Source of the DNA: Paenibacillus phocaeensis
GTDB taxonomy: Bacteria > Bacillota > Bacilli > Paenibacillales > Paenibacillaceae
Reading direction: 5' to 3'
Assembly: GCF_900021165.1 (NCBI RefSeq)
Contig: NZ_FCOQ01000018.1
Span: forward strand, 238,783-302,782
DNA: 64,000 nt
Shown here: positions 15,906 through 23,100 of the stretch, in pieces
Position numbering within the stretch: the stretch's first letter is position 1
How the letters are laid out: each line of letters starts with the position of its first letter
Made by a program: the position numbers and the translations under genes
The notes under the pieces: generated by a model
The model's input: only the letters and a program-made list of their open reading frames with translations
Database searches by the model: none
Told to the model about the DNA's origin: nothing

Positions 15906-16838
15906 ATGAATACTCGAAAGTACCCAATTGAAAGGCGATATGTCGCGATAAGGCCGAATGTAAGGCCGGGGACGAAGTTGTCGACCGGGACACCAGAGTT
16001 TTTTGTAGCCCATGACTCGGGAAATCCGGGCGCAACGGCGGATAATCACTATGCCTATTTCAACTCGCAAACGAATCGTTCCGCCTCGGCCCATGTGTTT
16101 ATCGACGATACGAAAATCCTTGAGATTATACCGACCGGCACGGGTCCCGATCCGGCGGAAAAAGCCTGGCACGTGCTGTACGGGGTCACGACCGACAATG
16201 AGTTGTTTGGCTATGATGCCAACGATGCTGCGATCGGGGTGGAATTTTGCTACGGCGGGCGCATAAACTTTACGGAAGCGTACAAGCGGTATGTCTGGTA
16301 TTTGGCTTATTGTTGCAGCAAATGGAATAAGAATCCTTATGTCTATATCCCGACCCATCGGCAATTGGATCCGGCCCGCAGACAGGATCCCGATAAAGCG
16401 CTGGCCACGGGCGGGAAATCATTGAATCAATTGCTGGACGATATCTCGGCTGAACTCAACGTAATGCGCACGCCGGGTCCAACGACGAATGCCAATACGT
16501 CCTTTACACCGCTGCCTGCTACCATCGCGCAATCGCTGATCGACAACTATGTATCTCCCGCCTGGTATGCCTCAAAGGCCAAAGGAGATCAGGTGGGGAT
16601 GACGCATTTTCACAATCTGGCAAACAATCTTCGAGTGGCATCGGGGATTCCGCTGGCCTCTTCAACCGCCCCCGGTCCGTTGATTTCGCTGCCCAAAAGC
16701 AATGCGCAGGAAATCATCTTCCGCTGGCTTTCGCCGGCTTGGTTTAAGGCGCGGGATGAGGGGGACAAGGCGCGGGCGCAGCATTTTAACAATCTGGCGA
16801 ATTATCTGAGGCGCTCAGCGGGTATCCCCGAGCAGTAA
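15906..16838 (+). CDS. N-acetylmuramoyl-L-alanine amidase (endolysin)
   Basis: 310 residues from ATG 15906. An N-terminal Amidase_2 (T7 lysozyme-like) domain shows VAHDSGNPGATADNHYAYF, then SAHVFIDDTKILEIIPT, AIGVEFCYGG and YIPTHRQLDPARRQDPDKAL, which carry the zinc ligands (H, H near PTH). The C-terminal part holds two copies of a roughly 43-residue module (LIDNYVSPAWYASKAKGDQ... and IIFRWLSPAWFKARDEGDK...), probably a wall-binding region. It cleaves the amide between MurNAc and L-Ala to release particles. No signal peptide, so it depends on the holin. Confidence 0.9.
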   Translation: MNTRKYPIERRYVAIRPNVRPGTKLSTGTPEFFVAHDSGNPGATADNHYAYFNSQTNRSASAHVFIDDTKILEIIPTGTGPDPAEKAWHVLYGVTTDNELFGYDANDAAIGVEFCYGGRINFTEAYKRYVWYLAYCCSKWNKNPYVYIPTHRQLDPARRQDPDKALATGGKSLNQLLDDISAELNVMRTPGPTTNANTSFTPLPATIAQSLIDNYVSPAWYASKAKGDQVGMTHFHNLANNLRVASGIPLASSTAPGPLISLPKSNAQEIIFRWLSPAWFKARDEGDKARAQHFNNLANYLRRSAGIPEQ

Positions 16839-16863
16839 GTAAATAAGGAGGGGAGTCGAAGTC

Positions 16864-17142
16864 ATGCAAAACGAAATTTTAACAAATGTATTAGCTTTTG
16901 CTTCCGTTTTGTCCGTATTCGTATTAGCTCTGGTTCAACTTGTCAAAACAACCATCAACCTGCCGAAAAACCTGATCCCCTTCATTGGGGTCGTCATCGG
17001 CGTATTAGTCGGGGCTGCGGCTTATCCTTTTACGGAAATGGAGTTAGTGCTGCGGCTGTGGGCGGGAGGTTTGGCCGGCTTGTCGGCCACCGGACTATTC
17101 GAGCTCGGGAACATTCGTCAGGGAATGACGAAAGACAAGTGA
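16864..17142 (+). CDS. Holin (A118 Hol118-like)
   Basis: 92 residues with an N-terminal ILTNVLAFASVLSVFVLALVQ membrane segment, a second hydrophobic segment (IPFIGVVIGVLVGAAAYPF), a third weaker one (LWAGGLAGLSATGLFELG) and a charged tail. Length and pattern match A118-type holins of Firmicute phages. It opens the membrane for the amidase encoded 25 bp upstream. AAGGAGGGGAG precedes ATG 16864. Confidence 0.85.
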   Translation: MQNEILTNVLAFASVLSVFVLALVQLVKTTINLPKNLIPFIGVVIGVLVGAAAYPFTEMELVLRLWAGGLAGLSATGLFELGNIRQGMTKDK

Positions 17143-17167
17143 GGAAGCCGGCTGATTTATTTTCCAG

Positions 17168-17212
17168 TTGAATCAAGAACGTCGGTTTGCATATAATACA
17201 AACAAACGTTCT
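17168..17212 (+). promoter_or_regulatory. Promoter with two LexA-like boxes
   Basis: TTGAAT, 18 bp, TATAAT (17168-17197). Two boxes of the SOS form lie around the -10: AGAAC-gtcg-GTTTG (17176-17189) and CAAAC-aaac-GTTCT (17199-17212). They are inverted copies of each other, and each differs from GAAC-N4-GTTC by one base in one half. Confidence 0.45.
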
Positions 17213-17230
17213 TATTTGGAGATGATCCTG

Positions 17231-17434
17231 GTGGAAAAATACATCGGCCAGACCGTAGAAATCATCTACGTTGACCGTGCGGGCAAAATTACGCAGCGGC
17301 GGATTGAAGTTCATGATGTGCGAGGCGGTTTGGTGCGGGCGACCTGCTTGGCTTCCCGTGCGCCACGGGCTTTTCGGATCGAGAATATTTTGGCTTGGGT
17401 TCCTGTGGCAAAAGGGCGGCATCATGCCTCCTGA
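17231..17434 (+). CDS. Small WYL-like protein
   Basis: 67 residues from GTG 17231 (GGAGATGAT upstream). The sequence IGQTVEIIYVDRAGKITQRRIEV ... APRAFRIENILAWVPV has the strand pattern of a lone WYL-type SH3-like domain, a ligand-sensing fold found in bacterial regulators and phage-defence controllers. There is no DNA-binding domain. Promoter has LexA-like boxes, and the gene directly follows the lysis cassette, so it may be co-induced by DNA damage. It may also be a YolD-like relative. Function unknown. Confidence 0.55.
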   Translation: MEKYIGQTVEIIYVDRAGKITQRRIEVHDVRGGLVRATCLASRAPRAFRIENILAWVPVAKGRHHAS

Positions 17435-17457
17435 ACCTCCCTAGCCTCCCATTGTAT

Positions 17458-17493
17458 GGGGCCGTTTCGCTTTTTGCGAGCGGCCCTTTTTTT
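17458..17493 (+). terminator. Terminator ending the tail island
   Basis: GGGCCG ... CGGCCC with an inner TCGC/GCGA helix, followed by seven T. It closes transcription through the holin and WYL-like genes. Confidence 0.85.
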
Positions 17494-17507
17494 GCAAGAG
17501 CTTATTT

Positions 17508-17747
17508 TCAGCAAGTTCCATCCCTTTCGCCCAAAACTTCGACCATCAGACAGGCTCCAAGCCGAAAGCCGCAGCGAAAAGAAGAGGTTAACTCCGTCCC
17601 ATGGATCTGTGCGTAGATGTCCAATAGCGCTTCCAGCTCTTCAAACTCCTCTTCGGAATGCCGCTCCTTCCAAGTCATCATAGTATGCTCTACAACTCGG
17701 AAGTAATTTAGAGATGATTCACGAACGTTGGGGATGTACATTGTCAA
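17508..17747 (-). CDS. Small conserved-type hypothetical protein (possibly DUF6809)
   Basis: 79 residues from TTG 17747, with AAAGGA seven bases upstream; the ATG at 17741 is an alternative. The product is acidic and helical, with EEEFEELEALLDIYAQIHGTE followed by FRCGFRLGACLMVEVL. This resembles the short DUF6809-type proteins of Firmicutes, but that match is from memory. No catalytic motif. It stands alone, convergent with the tail island. Confidence 0.5.
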   Translation of the reverse strand: MTMYIPNVRESSLNYFRVVEHTMMTWKERHSEEEFEELEALLDIYAQIHGTELTSSFRCGFRLGACLMVEVLGERDGTC

Positions 17748-17797
17748 TCCGTTTTCCTTTGTGATAGAATGAAAGCAAATCATTCTGCATAAAATAA

Positions 17798-17827
17798 AGA
17801 GTGAAGATGCGCGAACATCTTCACTCT
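17798..17827 (-). terminator. Long perfect hairpin, terminator on the minus strand
   Basis: AGAGTGAAGATG and CATCTTCACTCT pair perfectly over 12 bp around CGCGAA. On the minus strand it is followed by TTTATTTT, so it should stop leftward transcripts. It lies downstream of the toxin relic and matches the 3' hairpin usually seen with such genes. Confidence 0.65.
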
Positions 17828-17902
17828 GACAACAGCCGCTTTGAAGAGCGGTCGGCTGTAGTTGGTTAAAGGAATAGACCCCTTACCTACCACGTGGGCG
17901 GT

Positions 17903-17997
17903 CTATTTCTTTTTGTTTTGGTCTGACGTAGCTACTATCGTAATGACCAAACCGATGAGTGCTATTCATAGCTAACCACCGACTCATCAAACTCCAC
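17903..17997 (-). pseudogene. Frameshifted relic of a holin-like type I toxin gene
   Basis: From GTG 17997, after AAAGGGG, the frame VEFDESVVSYE stops at once. The next frame continues IALIGLVITIVATSDQNKKK and stop at 17903, a hydrophobic helix plus Lys-rich tail typical of Hol-Tox type I toxins. Start to stop is 95 nt; one more base would give a 31-residue frame, the normal family size. The 3' RNA features survive: AATAGACC/GGTCTATT arms (17871-17906), ACAGCCG/CGGCTGT arms and the 12-bp hairpin at 17798-17827. Confidence 0.5.
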
Positions 17998-18002
17998 GGT
18001 CA

Positions 18003-18170
18003 CCGCCCCTTTTTTTGCCGGGTATCGGTCTGCACATCAACTCTTCCGTTATGATCTGTTAGTTTTCCTTCTCCTATGAAAGACTGCCCGTCTTCAATTT
18101 GATAGAAAAAATAGCTTTCTTTGAACCGCTCCCGAACGGGGCGTATCCAATCGGAAGTTAATGTGCTCGC
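18003..18170 (-). pseudogene. Coding-like remnant below the anchored protein gene
   Basis: In the same frame as the gene at 18174-18872, just past its two stop codons, an open stretch reads STLTSDWIRPVRERF ... YFFYQIEDGQSFIGEGKLTDHNGRVDV. The composition is protein-like but there is no start codon or ribosome site. It may be the 3' end of a decayed gene. No family is recognised. Confidence 0.25.
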
Positions 18171-18173
18171 TTA

Positions 18174-18872
18174 TTAAAGGGGGGCCAATGCGATTTGGAT
18201 CTCCTTTGTCTTTTGCACTTCGGCAGAAAACCACTTCGCCAAAGCCGAAAAGTCAGTAGAGCCTGTATCCGCAACCCATATGCTGAAGTGGTTATCGTCT
18301 GTCCATTCATAATCTGTTATAGGCCAAGTTGGTACTTCCGCATACGCCTTCGTAGCTGAGGCGGGGGAGAGGGGGATGACCTCCATTTTCTCCAAATCCG
18401 TTGCCACGATGATGTGCCTTACCACTTGGTTACCTTCATTGTATCCATAGCGGACTAGTAATTTGTTTCGGTCGGGTGAAAGCTTGTAATCCCCAAAAAT
18501 GCCGTCGGGCAAACCGATGCTAGCAACCTCCGCACCGCTGACTTTCACCAAAAGAGTGGAGCATTGTTTGTTGCCGCAATTGTATTTCAACAATAGGTAG
18601 GAATCCGTCTTTGACAACGGCAACAGTTCGTATTGTGTTCTTTCAACTTCCGTTGCGATGTCATCTTGCGTGTCGAGATATGCCTTGTATAGGGGGAGGT
18701 CCGAAATGTGAAGTTCTAGAGCTTCTCCGCTTTCCCGTTTGATGTTCAGAACATCCTCCGCCTGATTTGCCCCGACAGAAGGGTTTGAGAACGGCAAATG
18801 TGGCTGAAGCAGGAGAAGTAGAACTACTGCCGCTCCCAACAAAGCAAAGTAAGCAATCCGTTTGTTTTTCAT
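18174..18872 (-). CDS. Membrane-anchored extracellular protein of unknown function
   Basis: 232 residues. The N-terminus MKNKRIAYFALLGAAVVLLLLL is a signal anchor without a lipobox, so the rest faces outside. The remainder alternates strand-like stretches (YLLLKYNCGNKQCSTLLVKV, DYKLSPDRNKLLVRYGYN, DYEWTDDNHFSIWV), suggesting a small beta-propeller or WD-like fold; one CGNKQC pair could form a disulphide. AAAAGGAG precedes the ATG. It has no clear partner; the neighbours are relics. No function is assigned. Confidence 0.7.
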   Translation of the reverse strand: MKNKRIAYFALLGAAVVLLLLLQPHLPFSNPSVGANQAEDVLNIKRESGEALELHISDLPLYKAYLDTQDDIATEVERTQYELLPLSKTDSYLLLKYNCGNKQCSTLLVKVSGAEVASIGLPDGIFGDYKLSPDRNKLLVRYGYNEGNQVVRHIIVATDLEKMEVIPLSPASATKAYAEVPTWPITDYEWTDDNHFSIWVADTGSTDFSALAKWFSAEVQKTKEIQIALAPL

Positions 18873-19105
18873 ATATGAGGGGCTCCTTTTACGGGGTCAA
18901 GAGATTGAGGATCTTGGGTACGTTCGTTGACTTCATCTCGCTTGGTTTAACTCCCATGATATCACTTTCGCCTAAGCCCGACTACATGATATGAACGTCT
19001 GAAGAGCCGTTGAAATTAAGGCGATCGAGTTCGACATTTTCTGCCATGGAAAGTCTTGACTATCTAGTCCATTTGGCTTATTCTAAATCTAGATTGATAG
19101 ATTTG

Positions 19106-19136
19106 TTGACAGATTTGTGACAATTGAAAATATGAT
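19106..19136 (+). promoter_or_regulatory. Promoter of the riboswitch-controlled protease gene
   Basis: TTGACA and TATGAT with 19 bp between them. The expected start lies at about 19143, at the first base of the first aptamer. Confidence 0.55.
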
Positions 19137-19139
19137 AGG

Positions 19140-19230
19140 TTGATAAAGGCAAATCCATCGAAAGGTGGAGACGCAAAGCTACAGGGGTTAAGGCGACGAA
19201 GTTCGCTATGCCAGCCAGTTACCGATCTAA
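19140..19230 (+). ncRNA. Cyclic di-GMP-I (GEMM) riboswitch, first of a tandem pair
   Basis: The conserved GEMM-I elements are all present and in order: AAAGGCAAATCC, a CGAAAG tetraloop hairpin, GACGCAAAGCTACAGGGG, then GCCAGCCAGTTACCG. It is followed at once by an intrinsic terminator (19258-19290), so it acts by transcription control. The sequence closely matches the second aptamer at 19295. Confidence 0.92.
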
Positions 19231-19257
19231 GAGGCCAACAGATTTGATGTTGCATGA

Positions 19258-19290
19258 GGACCTTCTTACTTCGGTAAGAAGGTTCTTTTT
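19258..19290 (+). terminator. Expression-platform terminator of the first aptamer
   Basis: ACCTTCTTAC, TTCG loop, GTAAGAAGGT, then TTC and five T. A strong intrinsic terminator between the two aptamers. Confidence 0.88.
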
Positions 19291-19294
19291 CATA

Positions 19295-19384
19295 TTGATA
19301 AAGGCAAATCCATCGAAAGATGGGGACGCAAAGCTACAGGGGCTACCGCGGGTTACGCCGTTACGCCAGCCAGTTGCCGATATG
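19295..19384 (+). ncRNA. Cyclic di-GMP-I riboswitch, second of the tandem pair
   Basis: Again AAAGGCAAATCC, CGAAAG hairpin, GACGCAAAGCTACAGGGG, a longer P3 arm and GCCAGCCAGTTGCCG. No U-rich terminator follows. Downstream, GTTTCTTCC (19413-19421) can pair with the ribosome site GGAGGAAAC (19459-19467), so this copy probably acts on translation. Confidence 0.9.
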
Positions 19385-19412
19385 GAAGCCAAACGCAAAT
19401 ACAGGGTATTTC

Positions 19413-19467
19413 GTTTCTTCCTGATTCGGTCATTACGCATCGTTTCTGATGCGATTCGGGAGGAAAC
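19413..19467 (+). promoter_or_regulatory. Ribosome-site-sequestering hairpin
   Basis: GTTTCTTCC pairs with GGAGGAAAC over nine pairs (one G-U), with an inner CGCATC/GATGCG helix. The right arm contains the ribosome site of the gene starting at 19472. This is the likely output of the second aptamer. Confidence 0.6.
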
Positions 19468-19471
19468 CGAG

Positions 19472-20128
19472 ATGAAACGGTTTATTTTTTTGGCGATCGC
19501 AATAATCTTTTCTATGAATCTAGCGACAATTCCGGCGTATGCGCAAGAGGATAATCATAATCTGGTCAGCCAGCTTGTCGTGTTGCCGCAAGATCACTAC
19601 AACGAAGCCGAAGCCGATAAAATGTTGGGCCGTCTCTCGGCAATCCCCGCGAATTTGCTTAAAGGTTTAAAGGAACATGGTGTTAAAATCAAACTGGCCA
19701 ACGGCAAAATTACGGATGAACCGGAGTTTGCCCAATACAAGGGGGTTACCCCCCGAGGCTGGGAAAATACCGGATTGACCTGGGACAATGTACCGGGCGT
19801 CAGCATGGACATCGTGATCGTGCGGATCGGCTACAGCAATAAGGGCAAAGGCCATAACGGGCAAAACCTGGAGCTTCATGAAACGTTCCATGCGATCGAT
19901 CGGCTTGTTTTAAACAACATAAGTTCGTCCCAAGAATTTGTTGATTTATGGAAAAGTGAAGCGAACAATGATTATGAAGGCGACGGTTATGTTTCGGCTT
20001 ACGCCGAAGAATATTTCGCGGAAACCGCTACGTTGTATTTTTATAGCGATAAAACCCGGGAACGTCTTAAACAGGACATGCCTTTAACTTTCGAGTTTCT
20101 GGACAAGCTGTTCGCAAATGCCGGATAA
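19472..20128 (+). CDS. Secreted Pro-Pro endopeptidase (PPEP family)
   Basis: 218 residues with a signal peptide (cleavage probably after AYA, residue 24). The catalytic zinc motif HETFH lies at 136-140, and E184 in YFAETAT is the third ligand; Y177 is seven residues before it, the spacing of the catalytic Tyr and Glu in C. difficile PPEP-1. The family (ATLF-like fold) cuts between two prolines in surface proteins. C. difficile PPEP-1 is controlled by a c-di-GMP riboswitch, and P. alvei PPEP-2 is encoded beside its substrate. Here two c-di-GMP-I aptamers precede the gene, and a VWA/MucBP/SLH protein with a PLPPLP linker is convergent. ATG 19472 follows GGGAGG. Confidence 0.9.
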   Translation: MKRFIFLAIAIIFSMNLATIPAYAQEDNHNLVSQLVVLPQDHYNEAEADKMLGRLSAIPANLLKGLKEHGVKIKLANGKITDEPEFAQYKGVTPRGWENTGLTWDNVPGVSMDIVIVRIGYSNKGKGHNGQNLELHETFHAIDRLVLNNISSSQEFVDLWKSEANNDYEGDGYVSAYAEEYFAETATLYFYSDKTRERLKQDMPLTFEFLDKLFANAG

Positions 20129-20138
20129 GCAGCATATT

Positions 20139-20178
20139 AAAAACTCCCTTCCGGCCGCTTGACCGAAAGGGAGTTTTT
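20139..20178. terminator. Bidirectional terminator between protease and surface-protein genes
   Basis: AAAAACTCCCTT and AAGGGAGTTTTT flank a CGG/CCG-containing centre. A-tract and T-tract on both sides serve both convergent genes. Confidence 0.88.
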
Positions 20179-20185
20179 CTGTTGG

Positions 20186-23100
20186 TTAAGGATAGACGCG
20201 GTTCGGTTTCACTTCATTCCAAACCTCGACGTCGGAATCCTCTCTGGAGTAATCATGATGATTGGTGGCTTCCAGGATTTCGTAGTAGTACCACATGCCT
20301 TTGGCATTGTCCGGCCACATCTTGGCGTCTTCATGAAGTCCGGCCTCATCGACCTTTCTGTTCAGCACGCTGTTGATGAACTTGGCGGCTTCAGCCCGGG
20401 TAATGTACTGATCCGGTTTGAAGGTACCATCCGTGTAGCCGTTGATCCAGCCTTTGTTGGCTGCGGAGGCGATATATTTTTCCGCCCAGTGGCCTTTGAT
20501 GTCCGTGAACATGTCGTTCGGACGTTCGTCCAGCTTGTCGAAGCGGGAAGCGATCGCCGCAAACTCGGCTCTGGTAATAAATTGCCCCGGTTTAAAGGTT
20601 CCGTTCGGATAACCCGTAACGATCCCGGCATTCTCCATCGTCGAAATAAATGGGTTGGACCAACGTTTTGCTTCCACGTCGGAGAGATCGGTGCCGGTCT
20701 TCAGGTATGCGGAACGGCTCTCATCGTCCAGCAACCGGTAGAAAATCGTTGCAACTTCTTCACGGGTAATGTTATTGAGCGGTTTCACCGAGCCGTCTGG
20801 ATACCCGTGAATATATTGGAAGTGGTTTTCCGTGTCAAGTGTCGGCGGAACGGCCGGCAACGGCGGCAACGGAGTTACCTCCGGTGTGCTCGGCGGGGTT
20901 GGATTTCCCGAATCCCCTGAATTTCCGGAGTTCCCCGAATCTCCGGAATTGTCCGATCCCCCCGGATTGGACGAATTTCTGGTGTAGTAGAAAATGAACT
21001 CTTGGCCTTCCTTATCGTTGAACGTATAGGTATCGGTCGATTTTACCGGAGTGTAGCCGGAGACCGATAAGGCCGCAAGAGTTTTCGTCTCACCCGGTTT
21101 GCCGGTTACGACGGTTGGGCTTGCCAACTGCCGATTTGTTCCGTTTTCCAAATACTTGACGGTCAGTTGACGATCTGCAGGCGCGTTTTTCGTATAGTAG
21201 AACACATGGGCCTGATTCGGATCGTCGATGAACTCATGCGTGTATTTCACTGTTTCCGGTGTATACCCCAATACCTCTTTTGCAGTGAGTTCGATCTTGT
21301 CGCCAATACGGCCTTTGATCATTTCCGGTGCAGCCAGTTCGGCCCCGGTTTCCCGATCCAGATAGGAGACGGTGAGTTGTGCCAGGTCAGTCGGTTCACC
21401 TTTCGTGTAGTAAATGGTGAATTCCTGTACCGAATCCAACGTAATCTCGAAACCATACTCGAGTTGTTCCGGGTAATATACGGCATCGGTCACGGAAATA
21501 GGTTCCGGATACAACACCAATGTCCGCCCGGCATAACCTAGCTCGGTAGTAGGAGCGATAAGTTCCTCGTTCGACTCAAGGTCTACGTGGTGAATGGTGA
21601 CAGAACGCTCCAAGTTGGATTTGTCTTGGGTGTACTCGAACACGAATTGCTGTACCTGATCTTCCGTGAATGTATACGGAACTTCATAGGTGTGCGGTTG
21701 GTATACCACTCCTGTGACGGAATCCTTGTAATCCGTGGCTGTAAGGGTGATTACTTCGCCGACTTTGCCTGTGTGCGGTTGCGAAGGTTTCAGGTCTTTT
21801 TGCGTATCTTTATCTACGTATCTGACGGTTACGGTTCTGTTGTCGTCAGGTTCGGTGCTGTTGGCGGTGTAGTAGAAGATGTACTCATTGTCCTCAGCTT
21901 TAACGGTGTACTGGGCTGTTGCGTTTTCCGGAGTGTAGTCCGTAACGTCAACGGCTTCGAGGTTCAGCGTCTCGCCGATCTTGCCGGTAAACGTTTTGGG
22001 CTTAGCGAGTTCTTCTTCTGTCCCTTTCTCCAGGAACTTCACAGTAACGGTGCGTTCGTTGGAAGTGTAGTAGAAAGTGTACTCGTTGTTGCCGTCAGCT
22101 TTGACAGTGTACTGGGCTGTTGCGTTTACCGGAGTGTAGTCCGTAACGTCAACGGCTTCGAGATCTAACGTATCTCCGATCATACCCTTAATCGGTTGAG
22201 GCGAAGCGAGCTCCTTCTCTGTATCTTTCTCCAGGAACTTCACAGTAACGGTGCGTTCGTTGGAAGTGTAATAGAAGATGTACTCATTGTCCTCAGCTTT
22301 GACGGTGTACTGGGCTGTTGCGTTTACCGGAGTGTAATCCGTAACGTCAACGGCTTCAAGCTTCAATGTCTCGCCAATCTTGCCGGAAACCGTAACTGGC
22401 TCCGCGAGTTTTTTCTTCGTATCTTTCTCCAGGAACTTCACAGTAACGGTGCGTTCATTGGAAGTGTAATAGAAGATGTACTCATTGTCCTCAGCTTTGA
22501 CAGTGTACTGGGCTGTTGTGTTTTCCGGAGTGTAGTCCGTAACGTCAACGGCTTCGAGGTTCAGCGTCTCGCCAATCTTGCCGGAAACCGTAACTGGCTC
22601 CGCGAGTTTTTTCTTCGTATCTTTCTCCAGGAACTTCACAGTAACGGTGCGTTCGTTGGAAGTGTAATAGAAGATGTACTCATTGTCCTCAGCTTTGACG
22701 GTGTACTGGGCTGTTGCGTTTACCGGAGTGTAGTCCGTAACGTCAACGGCTTCAAGCTTCAGTGTCTCGCCAATCTTGCCGGAAACCGTAACTGGCTCCG
22801 CGAGCTTTTTCTTCGTATCATTCTCCAGGAACTTCACAGTAACGGTGCGTTCGTTGGAAGTGTAATAGAAGATGTACTCATTGTCCTCAGCTTTGACGGT
22901 GTACTGGGCTGTTGCGTTTACCGGAGTGTAGTCCGTAACGTCAACGGCTTCAAGCTTCAGTGTCTCGCCAATCCTGCCGGAAACCGTAACTGGCTCCGCG
23001 AGTTTTTTCTTCGTATCTTTCTCCAGGAACTTCACAGTCACAACACGTTCGTTGGAAGTGTAATAGAAGATGTACTCATTGTCCTCAGCTTTGACAGTGT

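Noticed and set aside
1652..17493. Complete prophage with attachment sites
   Set aside because: No integrase, terminase, portal or capsid genes, and no flanking direct repeat or tRNA gene was seen.
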